A DNA stretch of 64,000 nt from Phocaeicola_A sp045545095 (GCA_045545095.1 JAZQAG010000041.1:83046-147045); one strand, 5' to 3'. Positions 24,153-31,971 are shown, numbered from the stretch's first letter. Notes: generated by a model not told the origin, from the letters alone. Translations and numbers: made by a program.

Positions 24153-25241
24153 ATGAGTGTTAAATTAAGAAAGAAGAGTTTACAGAACGGACGAGCAGCT
24201 CTGTTCTTGGACATCAGTTGGGACGGCCAACGTTGGAAAGAGTATTTGGGATTATGGTTGGAAAAGCCAGTTAATTCCGTGGTTTTGCAGGAGAATAATT
24301 TGAAAATTCAGACTGCACAGAGCCTTTGTTTGCAGCGTGAGCATCAATTACTGCAAGCCATTTCATGTTTTAAAACACCTCAAGGAAATCTGCCAGATAC
24401 AGATTTTCTTGAGGTGTTTTCTCATTTTATATCCTCCTATCGTAGGAAAGATATAAAAACTGTCAAAGCTGCCTATCTCCATTTGCGCAGTTTTGTAAAC
24501 AAGCCCAAATTACCATTTTCCTTTATCAACAAGCCTTTTTGTGAAGATTTTCTATCTTATCTGTATGAAACCTTGAAAGGGAACACTCCTGTAGGTTATT
24601 TTAAGAAATTCAAGATGTGTTTGGAACAATGTGTAGAAAATGGTTTTCTGGTGAAGAATCCCGCCCACGGCATACGTTTGGTCTCTTCCGAAGCTATAAC
24701 AAAGGACATTTTAGATACCGATGAAATACAAGCGTTAGCCGATACTCCACTACAAAACACAGAAGTCAAAAGAGCCTTCCTTTTTGCATGCCATACAGGA
24801 CTCCGTTGGTGCGATGTTTACTCGTTACAATACAAATCTATAGATTTCCATCGAAATATGTTGACAGTGCGTCAACGCAAAGTGGCTAACCGTTCTTCTA
24901 AGGCTGTACTCCACTTGAACATGAATTCAACTGCCGTACACTTACTCCAACTACAAACGGGGCTTCCTGATGATTTGGTATTCAAACTGCCATCATATTC
25001 CTACTCCCGCCGGATATTGATGGATTGGGCAAATCGTGCAGGATTGAAAAAACATATTACATTTCATTGTGCACGCCATTCTTTCATAACGAACATCATG
25101 TTACGTGGTGCAAATATCAAAACAGCCTCTTTATTGGCTGGGCATTCTACGATACGTCACACGGAAAAGTATGTTCATATTATCGATGAGTTGAAGCAAC
25201 ATGCTGTTGATAGTCTTCCTGTCCTAAAATTAGATTTATAG
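24153..25241 (+). CDS. Tyrosine recombinase, likely DNA invertase
   Basis: Site-specific recombinase of 362 residues. The N-terminal part (about 1-85) is the arm-type DNA-binding domain found in Bacteroidales integrases; about 95-190 is the SAM-like core-binding domain; about 200-350 is the catalytic domain. The catalytic set is complete: R218 in HTGLRWCDV, H305 and R308 in HCARHSF, H331 in LAGHST and the nucleophile Y340 in EKYVHI. The gene ends 115 bp before an inverted repeat that has an exact partner 6.3 kb away, so it most likely catalyses inversion of that segment, like the Tsr-type invertases of Bacteroides. There are no phage or conjugative-element genes nearby, which argues against a prophage or transposon integrase. 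Confidence 0.88.
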   Translation: MSVKLRKKSLQNGRAALFLDISWDGQRWKEYLGLWLEKPVNSVVLQENNLKIQTAQSLCLQREHQLLQAISCFKTPQGNLPDTDFLEVFSHFISSYRRKDIKTVKAAYLHLRSFVNKPKLPFSFINKPFCEDFLSYLYETLKGNTPVGYFKKFKMCLEQCVENGFLVKNPAHGIRLVSSEAITKDILDTDEIQALADTPLQNTEVKRAFLFACHTGLRWCDVYSLQYKSIDFHRNMLTVRQRKVANRSSKAVLHLNMNSTAVHLLQLQTGLPDDLVFKLPSYSYSRRILMDWANRAGLKKHITFHCARHSFITNIMLRGANIKTASLLAGHSTIRHTEKYVHIIDELKQHAVDSLPVLKLDL

Positions 25242-25292
25242 AACTAATTTTAATCTCCATACAGAATCAAAACTGTCCCTTTATGTGTCCCT

Positions 25293-25300
25293 TATCTTTG
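25293..25300 (+). promoter_or_regulatory. Candidate -7 box facing the invertible segment from the left
   Basis: TATCTTTG fits TAnnTTTG and points into the segment, 57 bp before the left repeat. No TTTG-like -33 is visible. Just downstream is a GTGTAAA / TTTACAC dyad (25310-25340). If active, it would transcribe whatever lies inside the left repeat in either orientation. Confidence 0.4.
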
Positions 25301-25356
25301 CTATTTATCGTGTAAACTGTATGTAATTAACCATTTACACAAGCAAATACAGTTTC

Positions 25357-25371
25357 CGGCACGAATACTTC
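25357..25371 (+). repeat. Left inverted repeat of invertible segment
   Basis: CGGCACGAATACTTC; its exact reverse complement is at 31704-31718. It is in frame with the helix-turn-helix remnant to its right, encoding Gly-Thr-Asn-Thr-Ser. The flanking bases beyond the 15 bp do not match the right copy, so the boundary is sharp. This is the predicted recombination site of the tyrosine recombinase 115 bp to the left. Confidence 0.9.
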
Positions 25372-25615
25372 CTATCTTTCAGGGGTTGTTAACGTACGTT
25401 TTGGGTGCAACCTCAAGACGCTTGTGAACAGATATCGCATTGATTATGCAAAGAAAATGATATGTTCTCACGAATATAATTTGCAAGAGATACCTTTCCT
25501 CTGTGGTTTCGCATCACGAAGTGCATTTTATGCAGCATTCCAACGCTTCGTAGGCATGGCGCCCTTGCAATATATGCAATCACAGCATAAGAAAAGACGA
25601 AAAGCAGTAAAATAA
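25358..25615 (+). pseudogene. C-terminal half of AraC-type HTH regulator, promoterless and startless in this orientation
   Basis: Reading on the plus strand from the left inverted repeat, 86 codons encode GTNTSYLSGVVNVRFGCNLK, then a standard AraC second half: VNRYRIDYAKKMI, LQEIPFLCGFASRSAFYAAF and FVGMAPLQY. Upstream in frame there is a stop at 25328-25330 and no start codon, so as it stands this is not a complete gene. The missing N-terminal half, ending in VGTNTS at the right inverted repeat, lies at 31909-31704 on the minus strand. Inversion of 25357-31718 would fuse the two in frame into a 149-residue protein. Best read as the silent half of a phase-variable gene rather than as decay, since no frameshift or internal stop is present. 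Confidence 0.88.
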
Positions 25616-25732
25616 TCACCTTTTTAAATTTAAGAACAACCGACAAAAGAGAGAAACCTGACAAACCATAAGTTAAGAATGAGAAAGAAAACCTTTTTTT
25701 AATTATTAAATTTTAAATTTAAAGTTTTAATT

Positions 25733-28700
25733 ATGAACAAAAAATTATTAAGTGCAATCTTGTTTGGAGCACTTGCTGCTTCAACAAGTACGTTTGTATC
25801 TTGTAAAGACTACGATGATGACATCGATCGTCTGCAGATGCAAATCGATCAGAATGCAACTACAGCTGCGAACGATCTCGCCAGCAAGATAGCTGCATTG
25901 GAGTCGCAACTCAGCACCTTGAATGCAGCTAAGGAGACTTTGGCTGATCAATTGGCTGCTGCGAAGGCTGAGGCTGCTACTGCTGCTGCCAATGCTTTGG
26001 CTGCTGCTCAGACTGCTCAGGCTGCTGCTGATGCTGCTAAAGCTGGTGGTGATGCTGCTGCCGCTGCTGCTGCTAAGGCTAATGAGTTAGCTCAGAAGGG
26101 TGTTGATGGAGCTGCTGCTGCCCAAAACACAGCTAATGCTGCCGCAAATGCTGCTGCCAACGCTCAGAATACGGCTGATAAGGCAAATGCTGCTGCCGCT
26201 GCTGCTCAGAAGGTTGCTGATCAGGCTGTTGCTGAAATCACAACTGCAGTTGCCCGTGTTGCAACTCTTGAGACTAAAGTGACCAACCTCGAAGGAATTG
26301 CCAACGATTTGAAGGTTGCTAACGTAGAACTTAACTCTAAGGTATCAGATCTTCAGACTCAGATGGCTGCTGTTAAGGCTGACACCAAGGCTAACACCGA
26401 CGCTATTGCTGCTGCCAACGCTCAGATTTTGGCTAAGGCTACAGAGTTGAGCACTCAAATTAACAAATTGTCTGCTGACCTCGGTGCCCGCATCGATGTT
26501 ATTGACAACACTTTGAATACTATCAAGTCAACTTATGCTACTAAAGACGAGTTGAACACTAAGGCTCAGGAATTGGCCGCTATGGACGCTCAGTTGAGCA
26601 GTCAGATTGCAGCTAACCTGAAGTTCATCGAGACTCTTCAGGCTACAGTTAAGGAGTTGGCTGCTAAGGATGCTGAATTGGCTGCCAAGATTGAAAGCAA
26701 CTACGCTGCCCTCTTGGATAAGATCAACGCCATCACTGTTGAGCAAGCCAATATGTTGAAGTCTATCGAGGCTTTGCAGGCTGCAAGTGCTGAACTGAAG
26801 ACTCAGTATTCTTCTTTGGCTTCTACAAAAGCAGATTTGACTTATGTAGACAATATCAACAATCAGTTGACCACTCTTATCAACTCTTTGCAGAAGACTT
26901 TGAACGACTTGACAGCATCTGACGCTTCACAGGCTGCTACTATCAACGTTCTGTTGCAGGATGTTAGCAAGTTGAAGGAAGATATGCTGAACCTCCAGAA
27001 CAAGGTTGATGCCAATGCCGCTGCTGCTGATGCAAACTTGAAGGCTGCTGTTTCTGAGTTGCAGGCTGAGATTAAGGCTGTTGCCGAGGCTGCTGACAAG
27101 GCTTTGCAGGAAGAGGTTGCAGCTATCGAGGCTCAGATTGCTGAGAACGCTGCCGCTATCGCCGAAATTAAGGAAGAGCTTGCTACTAAGGCTTCTCAGG
27201 AAGAAGTTGATGCTTTGACTGAAAGCTTGATTATGACTCAGTTGGATGTTACCAACTTGATCGATGGCTTGCGCGAGTTGAAGGGTCAGATTGCTGCTCA
27301 GGATGCAGAGTTGAAGTCTCTTATCGCTGATGCTGAGAAGGCTGCCAAGGACTACGCTTATAATTTGGTTCTTGAGTTGACTAAGACTGTAAGCAACAAT
27401 ATTATCGGTATCGAGAACAACGCTGCCGCTATCGAAGGTAATGCTGCTGCCATCAAGGCTAACGCTGAGACTATCGAAGCTATTTTGGCTGCTATCGAAG
27501 AGTTGAAAGACTTGTCTAACGGTCCTTTGGCTGCTTTTGTAACCGGTGACGAACTGAACGATGAGTTGAATGCTCTCTACGAAGGTATCTCTAACGAACT
27601 TGACAACTATGTTGCTATCGTTGACTTGAAGCGTCTCTATGCTGACCGTGGCGAGATGAACGACAGCTTGAACCTTTTGAAGGAGGCTATCGCTGCTCAC
27701 GAAGAAGCTTACGAAGCTAAGATGGCTGAGGTTGACTCTGAGTTTGCTACTATCAAGGCTGAGTTGGAGCGTTTGGGTCTGGACTATGCACAGATGAACG
27801 TTATCAACAACAAGGTTAACGCTTTGATTGAGAACATCCAGAGCATCGTATTCGTTCCTCAGTACAATGGTGTTGACGTTCCCGTTTACGGTTATGTACA
27901 CGCTGATGGTTCTTTGAACGCTGAAATTACAGACATCAAGTTCCGTCTGGAGCCTGCTACAGCTGCTGCTGAAGTTGCTGCATTGTGGGGCACTGAGGGT
28001 AGCAAATTGACTCTTGCTCTCGAATGTTCAGATGCCTTGAAGGAGGCCACACGTGCTGCTTACACTCACTTCGAAGTTACTGGTGTAAAAGCTGACGGTG
28101 CTTTCTTGGTAGTTTCTGCAAAGAACAACTTGACTTATGCTAATGATGAAGAAGCTCCTATCTATCCTACTACTTTGGTTGTTGGTAACGAATGGGCTGT
28201 TGATACAGTGAACAATGAAACTGTTGCATTGTCTAAGACTTCTGATTACTTCAACGTAGAACTTATCACCTTGAATGAGGTATTGGAAGGTACTCCCGAT
28301 GCTATCACTAAGCAGTTGAACGATACAACAAGTACTTACAAGCACATCGAATTCATTGCTGGTAAGGAAAGTAACCTGGAAGAAGTTGGTACTGCTTCTG
28401 TAGAAATTCACTACAACTACGTAGGTCAGGAACATGCGTTGGCTAATATGTTCAGCACATTCAAGAATGGCGAATTCGTATTGCCCGAAGTATCTAAGGA
28501 CCTTGTAATTGTATCTTCTGAAGGTGATGCTGACTACTTTGCAGTTTCTGAGACTGGTGTTGCTGTTAAGGGTCTTGCTGATGGAAATCCTGACACATTG
28601 GCTATCGGCAAGTCTTTGGTAGTTACTATCGCAGACAAATTGTATGGCAAAGATGAGCAGGGTGTATGGAATGTTACTTATGAGGTAACTTATAAGATTA

Positions 28701-29890
28701 CTGAAAACGTTTACAAGTATGACTTTGATTTGGGTGTTCTCGAAATCGAATGGCCTGATGAAAATGATACTATTGCCTTCACAGCTGCTGACATCACTGA
28801 TGTAGAAGGTATGGCAGAATATGGTTTGACTGCAGAGACATTGTTCGGACATATCTACAATGAGCTTGTTGTTAGAACTAAGTTGGGTAACCTCTGGACA
28901 GATTGTTCTGAAAACATTACTCGTATCGAGCTTGTTCCTGGTGAAGATGGCAAGACTATCTACATGGTTGGTTTGTCTAACAAGGCTGAATCTAACTACG
29001 ATGATGGTGACAAGACTTATGCTGGTGAACTTGGTCTGACAATCAACCATATTGCAACTATCAACTTCAAGGGTGCTGTATCATTAGATATTCCTGATCC
29101 TGCTAAGTATCTCGAGAAGCACACTATTTGGTGGACCGGAACAGATGATATTCAGTTGAATGTAAACTATGCTTATAGCGATTTGGCTGAAAACTATTAC
29201 TACAGAATCGAAATGCCTACAGTTTACAAGAACTACGACTTGTACAACGGTGTAGATGGTATCGATTATGTATGGACTCTGAACAATGCTGAGAATATCG
29301 AAGGCATCGAGTTCGATGGCGATACTCTGAAGATTACTGGTCCTATCACTGTAAACGGTAAGGCTGCTGATATCAACGATGGTTCTATCACATTCAACTT
29401 GAATGTTGTAACTGGTGAAACCGTATTGGCAACTGCTAAGGATCAGCAGTTCAAGGTGACTTATCCTGTTGATGAATTCGAAGGTCTTGAGCCTATGTCA
29501 TTGACAGCTGACAAGCTGAAAGATGCAAGTGAAGAGGCTATGAAGGTTATCGGTAAGGTTACATTGACTGACAATGACGGAGCCGTTTGGGTGAAGGATG
29601 GTCAGATTAATCCTAACGTTGATCCCGAATTAGGTTATGTTGCAACTAAGGCATGGGGCGTTGAAAACCTCAAGTACGAAGTTGTTAAGGTTGAAATTGC
29701 AGCAACAGGTGAAGATTTGACAGAGTTCAACCTCTTTAGCGTTGACGAAGTAAATGGTGCTCTGATTGTAAACGCACCTGAAAACATCACTAAGACTGTT
29801 AATGTTACTATCAAGGTTTCTGTTGATTACACATTCGAAAAGAATGTTGGCGCAGAGTACGTGGTAACTGTTCTTCCTATGGAAAAGTAA
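25733..29890 (+). CDS. Giant coiled-coil surface lipoprotein (S-layer-like)
   Basis: Exported lipoprotein of 1385 residues. Signal MNKKLLSAILFGALAASTST ends in FVSC with lipidated C24, followed by KDYDDDIDRLQ, which I recall from the phase-variable surface-layer proteins of Bacteroides (BT1927 family of B. thetaiotaomicron). Residues about 35-230 are extremely alanine-rich; up to about 640 the chain is heptad-patterned coiled coil (many Leu-x-x-x-Ala-x-x-Glu runs and NAAAI-type repeats). From about 650 to the end it is beta-rich with repeated domains and few basic residues. The overall charge is acidic. Codon use is strongly biased (GCT, AAG, TTG), suggesting high expression when on. It begins 117 bp after the HTH remnant with an AT-rich leader and is followed by a clean terminator. 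Likely function: surface coat; identification rests on memory and pattern. Confidence 0.75.
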   Translation: MNKKLLSAILFGALAASTSTFVSCKDYDDDIDRLQMQIDQNATTAANDLASKIAALESQLSTLNAAKETLADQLAAAKAEAATAAANALAAAQTAQAAADAAKAGGDAAAAAAAKANELAQKGVDGAAAAQNTANAAANAAANAQNTADKANAAAAAAQKVADQAVAEITTAVARVATLETKVTNLEGIANDLKVANVELNSKVSDLQTQMAAVKADTKANTDAIAAANAQILAKATELSTQINKLSADLGARIDVIDNTLNTIKSTYATKDELNTKAQELAAMDAQLSSQIAANLKFIETLQATVKELAAKDAELAAKIESNYAALLDKINAITVEQANMLKSIEALQAASAELKTQYSSLASTKADLTYVDNINNQLTTLINSLQKTLNDLTASDASQAATINVLLQDVSKLKEDMLNLQNKVDANAAAADANLKAAVSELQAEIKAVAEAADKALQEEVAAIEAQIAENAAAIAEIKEELATKASQEEVDALTESLIMTQLDVTNLIDGLRELKGQIAAQDAELKSLIADAEKAAKDYAYNLVLELTKTVSNNIIGIENNAAAIEGNAAAIKANAETIEAILAAIEELKDLSNGPLAAFVTGDELNDELNALYEGISNELDNYVAIVDLKRLYADRGEMNDSLNLLKEAIAAHEEAYEAKMAEVDSEFATIKAELERLGLDYAQMNVINNKVNALIENIQSIVFVPQYNGVDVPVYGYVHADGSLNAEITDIKFRLEPATAAAEVAALWGTEGSKLTLALECSDALKEATRAAYTHFEVTGVKADGAFLVVSAKNNLTYANDEEAPIYPTTLVVGNEWAVDTVNNETVALSKTSDYFNVELITLNEVLEGTPDAITKQLNDTTSTYKHIEFIAGKESNLEEVGTASVEIHYNYVGQEHALANMFSTFKNGEFVLPEVSKDLVIVSSEGDADYFAVSETGVAVKGLADGNPDTLAIGKSLVVTIADKLYGKDEQGVWNVTYEVTYKITENVYKYDFDLGVLEIEWPDENDTIAFTAADITDVEGMAEYGLTAETLFGHIYNELVVRTKLGNLWTDCSENITRIELVPGEDGKTIYMVGLSNKAESNYDDGDKTYAGELGLTINHIATINFKGAVSLDIPDPAKYLEKHTIWWTGTDDIQLNVNYAYSDLAENYYYRIEMPTVYKNYDLYNGVDGIDYVWTLNNAENIEGIEFDGDTLKITGPITVNGKAADINDGSITFNLNVVTGETVLATAKDQQFKVTYPVDEFEGLEPMSLTADKLKDASEEAMKVIGKVTLTDNDGAVWVKDGQINPNVDPELGYVATKAWGVENLKYEVVKVEIAATGEDLTEFNLFSVDEVNGALIVNAPENITKTVNVTIKVSVDYTFEKNVGAEYVVTVLPMEK

Positions 29891-29918
29891 TTGTTGAAAG
29901 ACAATTAGAATAATATTA

Positions 29919-29948
29919 AAAGGGCGCATCTAAGTGCGCCCTTTTTTT
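29919..29948 (+). terminator. Terminator of surface lipoprotein gene
   Basis: Perfect 10-bp stem AAAGGGCGCA / TGCGCCCTTT with a 6-nt loop followed by seven T. It lies 28 bp after the stop codon. Confidence 0.95.
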
Positions 29949-30397
29949 ATGCAATATAATATAGAGTCCTCAATAAGGAGTTAGTAATTACATATTACAT
30001 GACAATAGATATTATATGCAAGTACGAAGTTAACAGACAAAAAAGTACGAGTTTACAACCCTTTCACATTTGTGAAGAGATATCTTCACATCCGTCAAGA
30101 GATGTCTTCACAACCGTCAAGAGATATCTTCACAACTGTGAAGAGAAGTTTTCACAGATGTGAAGAACTTCAAGAATGCATGCTTTTATCATTTAAAAGT
30201 AGGGAATCAAGATCATTAAAGGTGTGTGAAGGAAAAGAATAAACATAGTGAATAGAGAATGTGTGGTCTTATTCTGGAAATATATTCACACATAGATATA
30301 GAGATTTTCATACCTACAGATTTAGGCATTGGATTCCTATAACTTAAATATTTGCCTGTGTCACAGCGAAATATGACTACTCTATCAGATTTTGACT
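29949..30397. other. Long intergenic region between surface lipoprotein and OmpA genes
   Basis: No open frame of note. Apart from the five 22-bp repeats (30062-30171), it is AT-rich and unstructured as far as I can see, with further TGTGAA / TTCACA-like half-sites scattered to about 30300 (for example GGTGTGTGAAGGAA and TTCACACATAG). The whole gap from stop to start is 565 bp, the longest in the window. Confidence 0.7.
30062..30171. repeat. Five 22-bp palindromic tandem repeats
   Basis: Five imperfect units start at 30062, 30084, 30106, 30128 and 30150. Each begins YTTCACA and has a central GTSAAGAG, so the array alternates TTCACA and TGTGAA half-sites; TGTGAAGA-GATA-TCTTCACA across units 1-2 is a perfect dyad with 8-bp arms. 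The period of exactly 22 bp (two helical turns) suggests cooperative protein binding on one DNA face. It lies about 230 bp upstream of the OmpA gene's -7 box, inside the invertible segment. Confidence 0.9.
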
Positions 30398-30405
30398 TAT
30401 CTTTG
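30398..30405 (+). promoter_or_regulatory. -7 box for OmpA-family gene
   Basis: TATCTTTG matches TAnnTTTG; predicted start near 30411, leader about 45 nt. The -33 position (about 30374-30377) has TGAC rather than TTTG, so it may need an activator. Confidence 0.5.
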
Positions 30406-30455
30406 TATGTTGAAACAAGAATTCACATTAGTAATAATTTAAATAATAAAAAACT

Positions 30456-31562
30456 ATGAAGTTCAAGAGCGTATTTGCGGTAGTTTTGTTGGCCGCATGT
30501 AGTGTTTCTGCCATGGCACAGGAACAAAGTGAAGAGAAAGTGGTGTTCAATCCCCACAGCTATTTGCAGTTGCAGGGTGGTATCAGCCATACATTAGGTG
30601 AAGCGAAATTTACAGACCTGTTGTCGCCCGCAGCAGCATTGTCATTCGGCTATCAGTTCAGCCCAGTATGGGGTGCCCGTATCGGTGTGAGCGGATGGGA
30701 AAGCCGTGGTGGATGGGTGAATCCTTCTGTCAATTACAAGTACAACTATCTGGCTGGCAACTTGGATGTTACCATGAATTTGAGCAATCTGATTTGCAAG
30801 TATAATCCTAAGAGAATCTTCAACTTGAGCATGTTCTTGGGTGGAGCCATCAACTATGCTTTCAACAACGATGAGGCTGAGAACCTGGCCGTAACATTAA
30901 GAGACAATAAGCATTTTGCAATGCCTTATTTATGGCACGACAGCAAAGTCTTGGCTGTTGCCCGTGGCGGTCTGATTGCAGATTTCCGTTTGAGCGAACG
31001 TATAAGCCTCAATTTAGAGGCTAACGCCAACCTTACTTCCGACCATTACAACTCAAAGAAGGCAGGAAATGTTGACTGGTATTTCAATGCTTTGGCTGGT
31101 ATTACCTTCCGTTTGGGCAAGCCGACAAAGACTGTGGCTGTTCCCGTACTTCCCCAACCTGTGAGCGCAGCTCCTGTACAGGAAAAGCCTGCTGAACCCA
31201 TCATCAAAGAGGTGGTTAAGGTTGTTGAAAAACCTGTTGATGCCTATACTTGCGATATATTCTTCGAACTGAACTCATCAGTTATCAGCAGCGAAGAAGA
31301 AGCCAAGGTAAATCAGTTGGCAGAATACTTGAAGAAATACCCTGAAGCAAAAGTGGTTATCACCGGATATGCCGATGTGAAGACTGGTAATGCAGAAATC
31401 AACTTGCGCCTGTCACAAGAGCGTGCCAACAAGGTAGCAGAAATGTTGTCAAGCAAGTTCGGTGTTGATGCAAGCCGTATCACTACAGCCTTCAAGGGCG
31501 ACACAGAACAACCGTTCGGTGAAAACGTAAAGAACCGCGTTTGTATTTGTTGGGCAAAATAA
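30456..31562 (+). CDS. OmpA-family outer-membrane protein
   Basis: Outer-membrane anchor protein of 368 residues. Signal peptide MKFKSVFAVVLLAACSVSAM with cleavage after Ala; residues about 30-225 form an eight-strand type beta-barrel (LQLQGGISHTLGEAKF, WGARIGVSGWESRGGW); a Pro/Val linker (about 230-255); then an OmpA/MotB peptidoglycan-binding domain (IFFELNSSVISSEEEAKVNQ, VITGYADVKTG, LRLSQERANKVAEML). The usual Asn-Arg-Arg near the end is replaced by KNRVCICW. In the surface-layer loci of Bacteroides an OmpA-like gene often sits next to the coat-protein gene, so it may anchor the lipoprotein at 25733. It lies inside the invertible segment, with its own promoter and terminator. Confidence 0.88.
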   Translation: MKFKSVFAVVLLAACSVSAMAQEQSEEKVVFNPHSYLQLQGGISHTLGEAKFTDLLSPAAALSFGYQFSPVWGARIGVSGWESRGGWVNPSVNYKYNYLAGNLDVTMNLSNLICKYNPKRIFNLSMFLGGAINYAFNNDEAENLAVTLRDNKHFAMPYLWHDSKVLAVARGGLIADFRLSERISLNLEANANLTSDHYNSKKAGNVDWYFNALAGITFRLGKPTKTVAVPVLPQPVSAAPVQEKPAEPIIKEVVKVVEKPVDAYTCDIFFELNSSVISSEEEAKVNQLAEYLKKYPEAKVVITGYADVKTGNAEINLRLSQERANKVAEMLSSKFGVDASRITTAFKGDTEQPFGENVKNRVCICWAK

Positions 31563-31625
31563 AGAATTCTCCGTGTTTGTAAGTTCCCCATATTCTATTT
31601 GAGAATTGGATGTATTTGTGAGAGA

Positions 31626-31664
31626 GAGGGGCGAATCTTGTGAAAGATTTGCCCCTCATTTTAT
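31626..31664 (+). terminator. Terminator of OmpA-family gene
   Basis: A 14-bp stem (GAGGGGCGAATCTT / AAGATTTGCCCCTC with one G-T pair), 4-nt loop, then ATTTTAT. It lies inside the invertible segment, 40 bp before the right repeat, and so insulates the segment from the minus-strand regulator fragment. Confidence 0.85.
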
Positions 31665-31666
31665 AA

Positions 31667-31909
31667 TCAAAAGACAAATAAAAGAACCATTGCCATGAAA
31701 CAAGAAGTATTCGTGCCGACTATTAGACTGAAGTTCGCAAGAGACAGTTTTGGATTAAGATAAATTTTCTCTTTATCCAAATAATATTTGACTTTGTCGT
31801 AAAGATGAGCCATCCTTGCCTCCTCGGTTCTGTTGACAACAGGAGCATCAACAATCATTTGTCCCATGTCCTGCTTATCAAATTGTGGTATGTTCTCTAT
31901 CTCTTTCAT
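31667..31909 (-). pseudogene. N-terminal half of phase-variable AraC-type HTH regulator (truncated form)
   Basis: From the ATG at 31909 the frame reads MKEIENIPQFDKQDMGQMIV and continues through YDKVKYYLDKEKIYLNPKLS and LANFSLIVGTNTS, the first helix-turn-helix of an AraC-type domain, up to the right inverted repeat. After the repeat the frame continues into unrelated sequence (CFMAMVLLFVF) and stops, giving an 80-residue product without a second HTH. The intact partner half is at 25358-25615; inversion restores a 149-residue regulator. A longer in-frame start at 31942 overlaps the promoter and is unlikely. The short product could be inert or could act as a competitor; nothing in the sequence decides this. 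Confidence 0.85.
31704..31718 (-). repeat. Right inverted repeat of invertible segment
   Basis: On the minus strand CGGCACGAATACTTC, identical to 25357-25371 on the plus strand. It encodes Gly-Thr-Asn-Thr-Ser in frame with the N-terminal regulator half, exactly the residues needed to continue into the C-terminal half at the left repeat. Confidence 0.9.
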
Positions 31910-31939
31910 TTTGCGTGGCGTGTTTACAGTTTCACGGGG

Positions 31940-31971
31940 CAAAAGTAATCTCGTTTTTTGGATTGAGCAAG
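31940..31971 (-). promoter_or_regulatory. Promoter of phase-variable regulator, outside the segment
   Basis: Minus-strand CTTG (31968-31971), 20-bp spacer, TACTTTTG (31940-31947), a good TTTG / TAnnTTTG promoter. Predicted start is near 31934, about 25 nt before the ATG at 31909. It points towards the right inverted repeat, so what it transcribes depends on segment orientation. Confidence 0.7.

Larger units (their letters stand above)
25357..31718. other. Predicted 6.36-kb invertible DNA segment
   Basis: The segment is bounded by perfect 15-bp inverted repeats, flanked on the left by a tyrosine recombinase gene and on the right by a promoter pointing inward. It carries the C-terminal half of an HTH regulator, a surface lipoprotein gene, an OmpA-family gene, a 22-bp repeat array and two terminators. 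In the flipped orientation the regulator would be whole and the surface genes would lie downstream of the promoter at 31940-31971. That both repeats sit at the same codons of the split gene is direct sequence evidence of past inversion here. Present-day activity is inference. Confidence 0.85.

Noticed and set aside
24153..25241. Integrase of a prophage or conjugative transposon
   Set aside because: No structural, mobilisation or transfer genes and no tRNA attachment site are seen; the flanking inverted repeats fit an invertase better.
25391..25400. Palindrome AACGTACGTT within the HTH C-terminal half, reminiscent of invertible-promoter repeat cores in B. fragilis
   Set aside because: It encodes conserved-position residues of the HTH domain, and I found no inverted partner nearby.
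25328..25615. Ordinary decaying pseudogene of an AraC regulator
   Set aside because: The missing half lies intact at the far inverted repeat, in frame at the same five codons, so separation by inversion explains it better.
26927..29050. Long open frames on the minus strand under the surface lipoprotein gene
   Set aside because: They mirror the strong GCT/AAG/TTG codon bias of the plus-strand gene, lack starts with promoters or signals, and their products look like nothing but antisense low-complexity sequence.
30062..30171. CRISPR array
   Set aside because: Units are contiguous with no spacers, are only 22 bp, and no cas genes are present.
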